This document shows, one piece after another, positions 7,778 to 14,655 of a DNA stretch of 16,265 nucleotides (the stretch's first letter is position 1; each line of letters starts with the position of its first letter). The notes beneath the pieces were generated by a model. It worked only from the letters and a program-made list of their open reading frames with translations. It did not search any database and was not told the DNA's origin. The translations under genes and the position numbers were made by a program. The stretch spans positions 1 to 16,265 of the forward strand of contig CAKQLR010000045.1 in assembly GCA_934254725.1 (NCBI GenBank), read 5' to 3'. This DNA comes from an uncultured Clostridia bacterium. Lineage in GTDB: Bacteria > Bacillota > Clostridia > Christensenellales > Borkfalkiaceae.

Positions 7778-8578
7778 TTGATAGGTATATATAAAAAACC
7801 GAACGACGAAAAATCCGAAAAGGTTTTTAAAAATTTAAAAGAAGAATTTGAAAAACAATCTCTGGAATACAAAGAGGTTGATAAAAATTTTGATGAAAAA
7901 CTTTCTCTGCTTGTTGTTGTAGGCGGAGACGGAACAGTTCTTTCTGTTGCGTCGCGTGCATCGGAATATTCGGTCCCTGTTCTCGCTATAAACGCGGGGC
8001 ATGTGGGGTTTCTTTCCGCTTTTGAAGCTTCGGATATCGGGGAATGCGTTCGCTATATAAAAACAGAAAAACCGGAATACGAAAAGCGAAGTATGCTTAA
8101 AGCCGAATACGACGGTAAGATCGGCTATGCTTTGAATGAAATTTCCGTTCAAAGAGAAAATACGAAGGGCGGGTACGGCTGCGCTCTTGAAGTGACGTTA
8201 AAAATCGATGATGAATTGTGCGACAGCTTCCGTGGCGACGGGATAATAATTGCCTCGCCCACCGGTTCTACTGCTTATTCTCTTTCTGCGGGAGGGGCTG
8301 TTTTATCGCCCGAGCTGAATGCTTTTATCGCCACGCCGGTATGTTCGCACTCGTTGACGTCTAAACCCGTTGTCTTTTCCGATGAAAGGAATGCGAACAT
8401 ATCTCTTTCTCAAAAAGCGAGCGGCAGTATATATTGCGACGGCAAATTCTTTTGTACGGCGGAATGTAAAAACGTTCTTACGGTAACTAAATCGAGTAAA
8501 TATTTCCTGCTGGTTAAGCGCAGAAGCGGATTTTTCAAAACCCTGCACGCAAAACTCAGCGGGCAACTGAACGGATAA
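7778..8578 (+). CDS. nadK: NAD kinase
   Basis: NAD kinase phosphorylates NAD to NADP using ATP or polyphosphate and sets the cell's NADPH pool. The 266-residue product has the family GGDG motif (49-52, in VVVGGDGTVL), NAGHVGFL (72-79), the NE/D segment ALNEISVQRE and the Gly-rich substrate loop GDGIIIASPTGSTAYSLSAGG. The usual NTGHLGFL reads NAGHVGFL here. The start is TTG at 7778 with GAGGAA (7765-7770) 7 bases upstream; no ATG gives the family N-terminus. The gene follows a promoter-like region and precedes argR by 14 bases, a clostridial arrangement. Confidence 0.95.
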   Translation: MIGIYKKPNDEKSEKVFKNLKEEFEKQSLEYKEVDKNFDEKLSLLVVVGGDGTVLSVASRASEYSVPVLAINAGHVGFLSAFEASDIGECVRYIKTEKPEYEKRSMLKAEYDGKIGYALNEISVQRENTKGGYGCALEVTLKIDDELCDSFRGDGIIIASPTGSTAYSLSAGGAVLSPELNAFIATPVCSHSLTSKPVVFSDERNANISLSQKASGSIYCDGKFFCTAECKNVLTVTKSSKYFLLVKRRSGFFKTLHAKLSGQLNG

Positions 8579-8592
8579 AAGGGGTCTGACGA

Positions 8593-9039
8593 ATGTCAAA
8601 GAAAGCAAGACAGAAAAAGATAACAGAGCTTATAAAAGCTTTTGAAATAGACACACAGGAGGAGCTTTGCGAGAAGCTTCTCGAACTCGGCTTTATCGTA
8701 ACACAAGCTACTGTTTCAAGGGATATTAAGGAACTTAACATCGTTAAAACTTCGGGTCAAACGAAAAAATACAGGTACGCAGTGCTTTCGCCTCAGTCTC
8801 AGAACGAAGCGGGTACGTTTTTGATTTTTAAAAGTTCGGTTACAAAAATATCCTGTGCTCAGAACCTTGTTGTTGTAAAGACAATTTCTGGCAATGCAAA
8901 CGCTGTGGCTGCCGCCATCGAGAAACTTCACATTCCGGAAATTATCGGCTGCGTCGCGGGGGATGACACCATCCTTTTCGTTGCGGAAACTTCGGATAAC
9001 GCAAAAAATATCGAAACAACAATAAGACAACATCTTTAA
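8593..9039 (+). CDS. argR: Arginine repressor ArgR/AhrC
   Basis: ArgR is an arginine-responsive hexameric DNA-binding protein that represses arginine synthesis and, in Bacillus, activates catabolism. The 148-residue product has a winged helix-turn-helix at residues 1-70, with VTQATVSRDIKEL as recognition-helix region. It is followed by a C-terminal oligomerisation and arginine-binding domain with the conserved GDDT motif (123-126). An AGGGG-type binding site (about 8580-8584) precedes the ATG. The gene lies 14 bases after nadK and no arg gene is nearby; the nadK-argR-recN linkage is conserved by synteny rather than by pathway. No clear ARG box is visible in the flanks. Confidence 0.96.
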   Translation: MSKKARQKKITELIKAFEIDTQEELCEKLLELGFIVTQATVSRDIKELNIVKTSGQTKKYRYAVLSPQSQNEAGTFLIFKSSVTKISCAQNLVVVKTISGNANAVAAAIEKLHIPEIIGCVAGDDTILFVAETSDNAKNIETTIRQHL

Positions 9040-9112
9040 AAATACGTTTCATTAAGGGGTGAGTTGCTTTTTGCCGTCAGGCATAAGATTATTCATCCAT
9101 ATAAGAATTACT

Positions 9113-10816
9113 ATGATTACACGTTTTGAATTAAAAAATATCGCGCTTGTCGATTACGCCGAAATAGATTTTACAAGCGGCGTTAACATTCTTTCGGGTG
9201 AAACGGGATCCGGTAAATCTGTTATTCTCGACTCTATCAATTTCGTTTTAGGAGCAAAGGCGGATAAGACAATGATAAGATACGGAACGGACGAGTGTTT
9301 TGCTTCCATTACGTTTTCCTTAGAAGAGAATCACCCTGTGCACGAGATGTTACGCGACCTTGGCATAGATGAAGATACGCTGATTATTTCCCGCAAATAC
9401 TCTCTCGACGGCAAGGGAAGCATAAAAGCAAACGGTCTTTCTCTTACCGTAAACATGCTTAAAAAAATTACCTCCCGCCTTGTGGACGTTCACGGTCAAA
9501 GCGAACATTTCTCTCTTCTTAAAGAGGAGGAACAGCTTTCCGTTATAGATAACTATGACGCTTTAACTATTTCTTCCATAAAAGAGGAGGTTTCTCCTAT
9601 TATCGCCGAGTATGACGAAGTGTCAGCAGAAATAAGAAAACTCGGCGGAAACGAGAGGGAAAGGGCTGTAAGGCTTGATATATTGAAGTTTCAGATAAAC
9701 GAAATCGAGAACGCCGATTTATCCGCGAATGAAGAGGACGAGCTTCTTAAACGATCTGCTTTCATTAAAAATGCAGAGAAAATCGTTGCCGGGCTTAACG
9801 CCGCATACGGGTGCCTTTCGGAAGAAAACGCAGCTCTTGACGGAGTAAATAACGCCGAAAGCAGTATTTCTCCAATTTCATCTTACGACGAAGATATAGA
9901 AAAGCTTTATTCGAGGCTCGACAGCGCCGCAATAGAGTTGCAGGATATATCCGATACGATAAAGGAAAAACTCGATAATTTCGATTTCGACGAGAACGAA
10001 GCTGAAAAAGTAGAAGAAAGACTTGATTTAATAAAGAAGCTTAAGAAAAAATACGGAAGAACTCTCGCTGAAGTGCTTGAATACAAACAAAACGCAGAGG
10101 AAGAATACGATAAAATTTCACATTTCGACGAGCTTGGAAAAGAACTTACCGAGAAAAAGGAAGCTCTTCGCGCTTCTATTTATAAACTGTTTGTAAAGTT
10201 ACATAAGGCGAGGGAGAGCGCCGCGTCGGAGTTTTCAAAAAACATTATGACAGAACTTCGCGAGCTTGGTATGCCGAAAGCGTGCTTCTCCGTTAAATTT
10301 GCGGAACTTCCTTTGGAAGAAGATATGAACGAACAGCTTACCGCAGACGGGCTTGACGCCGTTGAGTTTATGTTTTCGGCAAACCTTGGGGAACCCGAAA
10401 AGCCTCTTGCAAAAATAGTTTCCGGCGGTGAAATTTCGCGTTTCATGCTTGCAGTCAGAACGCAGACGGCTAAGGCACAAAGTATTCCTACGTTTATTTT
10501 CGACGAAATCGATTCGGGAATAAGCGGAGAGATAGCTTCCGTTGTCGCAAAGAAATTTGCAAAAATCGCGAAAGATAAACAAATCCTTGCAATAACGCAT
10601 TTACCGCAAATAGCGTGTATGGCTGACAATTCTCTTCTTATTAAAAAGATTGAAGAAAACGGAAAAACAAAGACAATCGTTACAAATCTTCCCGACGAGG
10701 AGAGAGTTAAGGAAATAACTCGTCTTGTCGGCGGTAGTATGTCAAGCAAGGCAGCGGTGGAGCACGCAACCGAAATGATTGCCTCGGCTATCGAATATAA
10801 AAATATGTTGAAATAA
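9113..10816 (+). CDS. recN: DNA repair protein RecN
   Basis: RecN is an SMC-like ATPase recruited to DNA double-strand breaks. With the ATG at 9113 the product has 567 residues, typical for the family, and begins with the conserved MITRFELKNIALVDYAEI. Walker A is GETGSGKS (29-36). A long charged region with coiled-coil character fills the middle. The ABC signature SGGEISRFMLA (437-447), Walker B TFIFDEID (460-467) and THLPQIA follow near the C-terminus. The frame is open further upstream: GTG 9059 or TTG 9071 would add 18 or 14 residues, and a Shine-Dalgarno-like AAGGGGTGAG (9054-9063) suits the TTG, whereas the ATG has only a weak site. Homology favours the ATG. A terminator follows directly. 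Confidence 0.94.
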   Translation: MITRFELKNIALVDYAEIDFTSGVNILSGETGSGKSVILDSINFVLGAKADKTMIRYGTDECFASITFSLEENHPVHEMLRDLGIDEDTLIISRKYSLDGKGSIKANGLSLTVNMLKKITSRLVDVHGQSEHFSLLKEEEQLSVIDNYDALTISSIKEEVSPIIAEYDEVSAEIRKLGGNERERAVRLDILKFQINEIENADLSANEEDELLKRSAFIKNAEKIVAGLNAAYGCLSEENAALDGVNNAESSISPISSYDEDIEKLYSRLDSAAIELQDISDTIKEKLDNFDFDENEAEKVEERLDLIKKLKKKYGRTLAEVLEYKQNAEEEYDKISHFDELGKELTEKKEALRASIYKLFVKLHKARESAASEFSKNIMTELRELGMPKACFSVKFAELPLEEDMNEQLTADGLDAVEFMFSANLGEPEKPLAKIVSGGEISRFMLAVRTQTAKAQSIPTFIFDEIDSGISGEIASVVAKKFAKIAKDKQILAITHLPQIACMADNSLLIKKIEENGKTKTIVTNLPDEERVKEITRLVGGSMSSKAAVEHATEMIASAIEYKNMLK

Positions 10817-10848
10817 AATTATTATTTCGCGATCGTTAAAATCTCTTT

Positions 10849-10880
10849 AAAGGAAACTTTTGATGGTTTCCTTTTTTATT
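10849..10880 (+). terminator. Rho-independent terminator after recN
   Basis: AAAGGAAAC (10849-10857) pairs perfectly with GTTTCCTTT (10866-10874) around an 8-base loop, followed by a T-rich tail (to about 10880). It begins 33 bases after the recN stop and closes the housekeeping block. Confidence 0.85.
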
Positions 10881-10930
10881 TTACTTTTTTAATATATAAA
10901 TTTCTTTAATTAGCTGAATATGACGAGAAT

Positions 10931-10970
10931 CAACAAAATGTTTACATAATCAACCAACTGTTTAGTTATT
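10931..10970 (+). repeat. Tandem imperfect 20-bp repeat, candidate operator
   Basis: Two adjacent 20-bp units (10931-10950 and 10951-10970) agree at 15 of 20 positions and share CAAC at the start and TGTTTA in the middle. A 20-bp period is about two helical turns, so both copies face the same side of the DNA. The pair lies just upstream of the promoter of the XRE-type regulator, where an autoregulatory binding site would be expected. The second copy also holds the small inverted repeat AACT-GTTT-AGTT. Binding by the regulator is inference. Confidence 0.4.
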
Positions 10971-10994
10971 TTTCTTCGGTTTTAGCCGCGATTG

Positions 10995-11003
10995 TGATAA
11001 AAT
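10995..11003 (+). promoter_or_regulatory. Extended -10 promoter of the first XRE regulator
   Basis: TGATAAAAT is an extended -10 element (TG, one base, TAAAAT), 24 bases before the ATG at 11028. The -35 region (about 10975-10980, TTCGGT) is poor, as is common with extended -10 promoters. The gene itself has an excellent ribosome binding site (AAAGGAGG, 11015-11022). Confidence 0.5.
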
Positions 11004-11027
11004 AAAACTGTCGGAAAGGAGGCACAG

Positions 11028-11858
11028 ATGATAAACGAAAACATCAGAAAACTAAGGAAAGAAAAAGGGATTACGCAAAAAGAATTGGCAGAGCAGTTGC
11101 ATGTTACTGCGCAAGCCGTTTCCCGTTGGGAAAACGGGGAAGTAGAACCGTCTATCGGTACATTAGAGGAAATGTCGAGAATATTCGGAATTTCTATAGA
11201 TGAACTTATAGGCGGGCAAAATAAAAAACCGATAATCGAAAAAGTTGTAGAAAAGGAATATGTAGTTAAAGAAAGCGCGCCTGTTTTAGCTGTTTGCGAA
11301 ATTTGTAACAAGCCTATTTATTCGGGTAGCGACTTACATAGAGAAAATTCGGGAAGGCGTGGCAGACAGAAAATTTATTGCCGGGATTGCTACGAAAAAA
11401 AATTGAAAATTGAAAAAGAGGAAAGAATCAATAAAAGCTTAAAAAGAAGAAAAAATTCTTTTGTGTGGGGCGGAATAATTACTGCCGTAATTGTCGCGAT
11501 ATTGCTTATCGTGGCAAAAGCAAATGAGTTTACTACGGGTGAAACTGTATTATCCTGCGTAATCGGTTTGTTGTTTTTCCCGTTTGTTTCATGTCTGTTT
11601 CTTGATAACAACTTTATCGGAGAAATGGTTTTTACTGTAGCCTCATGGGGGTTCGTTAAGTTTCCGGGGTTAATTTTTACTTTGGATTTAGACGGAATCG
11701 CCTGGCTGTTAACGGTAAAACTTTTATTCTGGGTTTTAGGGTTTGTTTTAGCTGCACTATTCTTTTTGTTGGCAGTAGGATTAGGCTTAATTGTCGGAAT
11801 TTTTGTATACCCGTACGCGCTTAAAAAGAATATACAGCATCCCGAAGCAGTTTATTAA
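11028..11858 (+). CDS. XRE-family DNA-binding protein with zinc-ribbon-like segment and membrane domain
   Basis: The 276-residue product has three parts. Residues 3-60 form a Cro/C1-type helix-turn-helix (RKLRKEKGITQKELAEQL, then VTAQAVSRWENGEVEPS). Residues 90-121 carry four cysteines as CxxC, 24 residues, CxxC (C90, C93, C118, C121), resembling a zinc ribbon. From about 147 to 262 there are four or so hydrophobic segments, with a basic stretch (KSLKRRKN) before the first, so the DNA-binding end should be cytoplasmic. This suggests a membrane-anchored one-component regulator. The family is not recognised further and no ligand can be read. It lies 37 bases before a lipoprotein gene on the same strand, so the two are probably cotranscribed. 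Confidence 0.8.
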   Translation: MINENIRKLRKEKGITQKELAEQLHVTAQAVSRWENGEVEPSIGTLEEMSRIFGISIDELIGGQNKKPIIEKVVEKEYVVKESAPVLAVCEICNKPIYSGSDLHRENSGRRGRQKIYCRDCYEKKLKIEKEERINKSLKRRKNSFVWGGIITAVIVAILLIVAKANEFTTGETVLSCVIGLLFFPFVSCLFLDNNFIGEMVFTVASWGFVKFPGLIFTLDLDGIAWLLTVKLLFWVLGFVLAALFFLLAVGLGLIVGIFVYPYALKKNIQHPEAVY

Positions 11859-11863
11859 TAGAG

Positions 11864-11876
11864 AGAATAATATTCT
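11864..11876. repeat. Short palindrome in the regulator-lipoprotein gap
   Basis: AGAATA-A-TATTCT is a perfect inverted repeat with 6-bp arms and one central base, in the 37-bp gap between the XRE regulator and the lipoprotein gene, just upstream of its GGAGG site. It could be a binding site or a small RNA hairpin affecting translation, but being all A/T/G/C-simple and short it may be chance. Confidence 0.25.
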
Positions 11877-11895
11877 GTAAAATCAGGAGGAATAT

Positions 11896-13659
11896 ATGAA
11901 AAAAGTATTTATTTTTGTTTTGTTTCTTGTAACATGTGTCGCTTTGCTTAATGTTGTATCTTGTGGTAAAAAGGTACAAACTTATATTATAACATATGAG
12001 AATGTGAGCATGAACCCCAGCACGGTTGAAGAAAACACGAGCATTCCGGAACCGACCGCTCCGACAAAAACGGGATACAGGTTTGTTGGTTGGTTTTTAG
12101 ATGCAACTTGTAAAATTCCCGCGGTTTTTCCCTTAAAAATTACCGCAGACTTAAGTCTTTATGCGAAATATGATAGTTACGAAGATTCTTTTGCCGTTGC
12201 CAGAGAAAAGACCATAGGCGCGGCGGTAAATTCGTATGAATATGAATACACTACGGACCTAAAAGTTGCCTACAGCGGGCTTGAATTTACGGGCAAAACG
12301 GTTGGCAGTGCAAAATACAACAAAAACACCGAAGTTTCATTTTACGATGAACACGTCAACAGCGAAATTCTATTTTACGACGGAACTAAGTACCAAATAA
12401 AAAACGGAAACTCTTTACAGAAGATTTCGACAAATGAAAACGGAGAAATTACTAAAGTCACCGTTGAAAACGTTGACCCTTCCTATAAATTTGATTCTTC
12501 ATCATATGCTAAAGCACTATTTACGTATGAAGATAAAGATCTGAAAGAAATTTCCGAAACAAATATCCCCTTTCGCTATAAGCTGAAAACATCCTTTAAC
12601 GCATCAAGCGCAATTTCCGTGTTAAGTAAGGTTCTGAACAATAAAACCGTTCAAAAAATTATAGGAAACATTCCCGAAAGCAATGTCGATACGGGAATGT
12701 ACGTTACGTTTAAAAACGAACAAATTTCTTCTTACGAATACCAAATGAAAATCAGCGTAGCCGCCATAGAGTTAAATCTTACATACTTTCTAAAATTTAA
12801 GAACGTAAACGGAACGGTAATTATCCTTCCGAAAACTTTTCCCGGGCTTTCGATTTCAAAATCGGAAGTAAACTCGACTATTACCGAAATTAGCAAATTT
12901 ATAAATGATTATAAAGCTGAAGATAGCTCAAGTTATAAGTTTGTAAATAAAACAGGAGTAGATTTTGGCGGAAAAAAGAACGAAATAAATACAACATTTA
13001 ACGGTAAGACTGTCAGGAGCCGTGTTGACGGCAAGATTCTATTCTTTAACGAAACGGAAATAGATACCGATTTTAAGAATGCCGATTTATATAAAGCCGA
13101 TAAAGTTATCGACCAGACTTTCAAACGAGCCAAGTTGACAAACGGTGAGGTATACGTACGTTCTAAAAAGGAGGGAACACTGTTTGGTAAAGGAGATCTT
13201 GTCAAAGCCGAAAATTATAATAAGGAAACCCGCGACGAGTACTATTTATTGGATGTAATACAAAAATCAAACGATTTTGTGTTTACAGAAAAGAAATCCA
13301 AAGGAAGCAAGAATACATACAGGGTTGGTCTTACAAACAAAGGAGTTTGCAATATACTAAGATGGTTTAATTCCGATTTGGCAATAGACCCTACCGATAA
13401 ATTAAACACAAGCGCAACGGTATACGGTAATTTTGATGAAAGCTCCGTCGCTTCAGAGCAAGCAACAATCGAAGTGATAATCGAAAACGGAAAATTGCTT
13501 TCAATCGAGTTGAAAATAAACGGAGAATTCAAAACGGCATTTCCCGATTCGAGAGATTTTACCGCAACAGATACAGCATCGTTCAAGACGTCAAGCAAAA
13601 TCAACGTTACCGACGAATATTTGAAGTATACGCCGTTTTCAGATCCTTCCGACATATAA
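11896..13659 (+). CDS. Large lipoprotein with one InlB/Listeria-Bacteroides-type repeat, function unknown
   Basis: This 587-residue protein begins with a lipoprotein signal peptide: MKK, a hydrophobic core and the lipobox VVSC with Cys23 as the lipid-modified residue. Residues about 30-92 match the Listeria-Bacteroides repeat (Flg_new, InlB B-repeat type), with the typical APTKTGYRFVGWF and closing LSLYAKY, a beta-grasp-like module common on surface proteins of gut Bacillota. The remaining 490 residues are rich in Lys, Asn, Ser and Thr with an alternating beta pattern; I recognise no domain or catalytic motif there. AGGAGG (11886-11891) precedes the ATG. It follows the membrane XRE regulator and ends at a strong terminator. 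It is probably anchored on the outer face of the membrane. Confidence 0.85.
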   Translation: MKKVFIFVLFLVTCVALLNVVSCGKKVQTYIITYENVSMNPSTVEENTSIPEPTAPTKTGYRFVGWFLDATCKIPAVFPLKITADLSLYAKYDSYEDSFAVAREKTIGAAVNSYEYEYTTDLKVAYSGLEFTGKTVGSAKYNKNTEVSFYDEHVNSEILFYDGTKYQIKNGNSLQKISTNENGEITKVTVENVDPSYKFDSSSYAKALFTYEDKDLKEISETNIPFRYKLKTSFNASSAISVLSKVLNNKTVQKIIGNIPESNVDTGMYVTFKNEQISSYEYQMKISVAAIELNLTYFLKFKNVNGTVIILPKTFPGLSISKSEVNSTITEISKFINDYKAEDSSSYKFVNKTGVDFGGKKNEINTTFNGKTVRSRVDGKILFFNETEIDTDFKNADLYKADKVIDQTFKRAKLTNGEVYVRSKKEGTLFGKGDLVKAENYNKETRDEYYLLDVIQKSNDFVFTEKKSKGSKNTYRVGLTNKGVCNILRWFNSDLAIDPTDKLNTSATVYGNFDESSVASEQATIEVIIENGKLLSIELKINGEFKTAFPDSRDFTATDTASFKTSSKINVTDEYLKYTPFSDPSDI

Positions 13660-13674
13660 ATAAAATACAACGAA

Positions 13675-13708
13675 AAAGACCTTGACGCAAAGTCAGGGTC
13701 TTTCTTTA
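13675..13708. terminator. Bidirectional intrinsic terminator between convergent genes
   Basis: AAAGACCTTGAC (13675-13686) and GTCAGGGTCTTT (13692-13703) form a 12-bp stem with a single G-U pair and a 5-base loop. T-rich tails follow on both strands (TTTCTTT on +, TTTTT on -). It starts 15 bases after the lipoprotein stop and lies 30 bases beyond the stop of the convergent regulator gene, so it probably serves both. Confidence 0.85.
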
Positions 13709-13738
13709 TACAATTTATCGAAATAAACAAAACAAATT

Positions 13739-14368
13739 CTATCTTCGTTTTTTTCTTTTGCGGTACATAGTGGAAATTATTATCATGGCTTCCGTCGGTA
13801 TTCCGAGGAAGAAGAGGGGCCAAAGGTGGTATTTCAGAAATTGCAAAAAAAGCGAGGAAATAAGCGCCCATAAAAAAACGCTCAGAGTAACTGCGTTAAT
13901 CCATTTGACGTTTGTATTAATTCTGTTGAAACGATACAGGATAAGTGCGCTTGGGCAAACAGACCATACAAATAACTGCCAAAAACTTATTCCTTTTAAA
14001 AGCCACAGAGTAAAATAAATAAACGTAGCGCCCATATAAACGGAAAGCATACTCAAGCATAGCATTGCAATTTCGTTGGCACGATTTTCCTTTACTTCCT
14101 GAGTTGAGAGCGTAACGGATTTATCCGCCGCGTTCGGGCGAATTAAATCGTCAACCGTCAGCCCGAAAACATCTGCAACCGCGCTTAAAGCGTTTATGTC
14201 TGGGACGGAACTTCCGTTTTCCCATTTGCTTACAGTCTTGTCGCTGTAGGCAATTTTCTCTCCGAGTTCGGATTGTTTTAATCCGAACTGCTGTCTTAAC
14301 GCCTTAATATTATCGGCAATATTCTTTTCTATTGTATTTTCACTTTTGTATTCGTTTAATTCGTTCAT
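13739..14368 (-). CDS. XRE-family DNA-binding protein with C-terminal membrane domain
   Basis: With the start at 14368 this is a 209-residue protein: a Cro/C1-type helix-turn-helix at about residues 19-76 (IKALRQQFGLKQSELGEKI, then SDKTVSKWENGSSVPDI), a short linker, and four hydrophobic segments between about 89 and 200, ending in a basic tail (RKRKKRR). The topology suggests a membrane-tethered regulator, like the first XRE protein but without cysteine motifs. An upstream in-frame ATG at 14386 would add six residues, but it lies between the -35 and -10 elements of a near-consensus promoter, so the start at 14368 is preferred. No ribosome binding site precedes it. It converges with the first lipoprotein gene and diverges from the second. 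Confidence 0.8.
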   Translation of the reverse strand: MNELNEYKSENTIEKNIADNIKALRQQFGLKQSELGEKIAYSDKTVSKWENGSSVPDINALSAVADVFGLTVDDLIRPNAADKSVTLSTQEVKENRANEIAMLCLSMLSVYMGATFIYFTLWLLKGISFWQLFVWSVCPSALILYRFNRINTNVKWINAVTLSVFLWALISSLFLQFLKYHLWPLFFLGIPTEAMIIISTMYRKRKKRR

Positions 14369-14374
14369 GACAAT

Positions 14375-14403
14375 ATAGTAATGCATTTTTGCCTGTTTGT
14401 CAA
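14375..14403 (-). promoter_or_regulatory. Near-consensus sigma-A promoter of the minus-strand regulator
   Basis: On the minus strand, TTGACA (14403-14398) and TACTAT (14380-14375) are separated by exactly 17 bases. Counting the -10 hexamer as -12 to -7 puts +1 at 14368, the A of the preferred ATG. The mRNA would then be leaderless. Confidence 0.65.
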
Positions 14404-14418
14404 GGAAAAAGGGGGTAT

Positions 14419-14433
14419 TCTCCGATTCGGAGA
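14419..14433. repeat. Perfect 15-bp palindrome, candidate operator
   Basis: TCTCCGA-T-TCGGAGA has 7-bp arms and a single central base; one mismatch further out it extends to 14416-14436. It ends 15 bases upstream of the -35 element of the minus-strand XRE gene and about 65 bases before the candidate -35 of the divergent lipoprotein gene. The 15-21 bp size suits a dimeric helix-turn-helix protein. It is the most GC-rich feature of an otherwise AT-rich gap. Confidence 0.5.
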
Positions 14434-14497
14434 GTAGTAGTATCGTAAATATAGATTCTTTTTTTCTTTCAATAGAATGCCTGAAAGGGAATTTTGT

Positions 14498-14526
14498 TTG
14501 TATTTTTTTATGGAAACAAGTAAAAT
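14498..14526 (+). promoter_or_regulatory. Candidate sigma-A promoter of the second lipoprotein gene
   Basis: TTGTAT (14498-14503) and TAAAAT (14521-14526) are 17 bases apart, predicting transcription from about 14533 and a leader of about 120 bases before the ATG at 14656. The region is AT-rich, so a chance match is possible. The rest of the 14404-14655 gap holds the palindrome, a run of seven T, one C and seven A (14549-14563) and the hairpin element; no gene is seen in it. Confidence 0.4.
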
Positions 14527-14568
14527 CAATACGTAAAACATAGCAAAGTTTTTTTCAAAAAAAGATAC

Positions 14569-14626
14569 TAAGCGATGTTTAACTACGAACGAAAGAATTT
14601 TTCCTTTCGGGTAACTTTATCGCTTA
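14569..14626 (+). promoter_or_regulatory. Structured leader element upstream of the second lipoprotein gene
   Basis: TAAGCGAT (14569-14576) pairs perfectly with ATCGCTTA (14619-14626), an 8-bp outer stem. Inside it CGAAAG (14590-14595) pairs with CTTTCG (14604-14609) around an 8-base loop, and GTT (14577-14579) can pair with AAC (14613-14615). No U-tract follows, so it is not a simple terminator. It ends 29 bases before the ATG and could be a cis-regulatory RNA or a protein-binding site. I do not recognise it as a known riboswitch class. Confidence 0.35.
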
Positions 14627-14655
14627 AACGCGGATAATAACTTTTGAATGATACT

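Noticed and set aside
10180..10749. 189-codon open frame on the minus strand
   Set aside because: It lies wholly inside recN, opposite its conserved C-terminal ATPase motifs, and shows no recognisable domain or start signal.
13242..13871. 209-codon open frame on the minus strand
   Set aside because: It spans the end of the first lipoprotein gene, the terminator and the end of the XRE gene in another frame; both overlapped genes are well supported.
14466..14487. CTTTCA/TGAAAG inverted repeat in the divergent gap
   Set aside because: It has 6-bp arms and a 10-base loop in low-complexity AT-rich DNA; it is likely to occur by chance.
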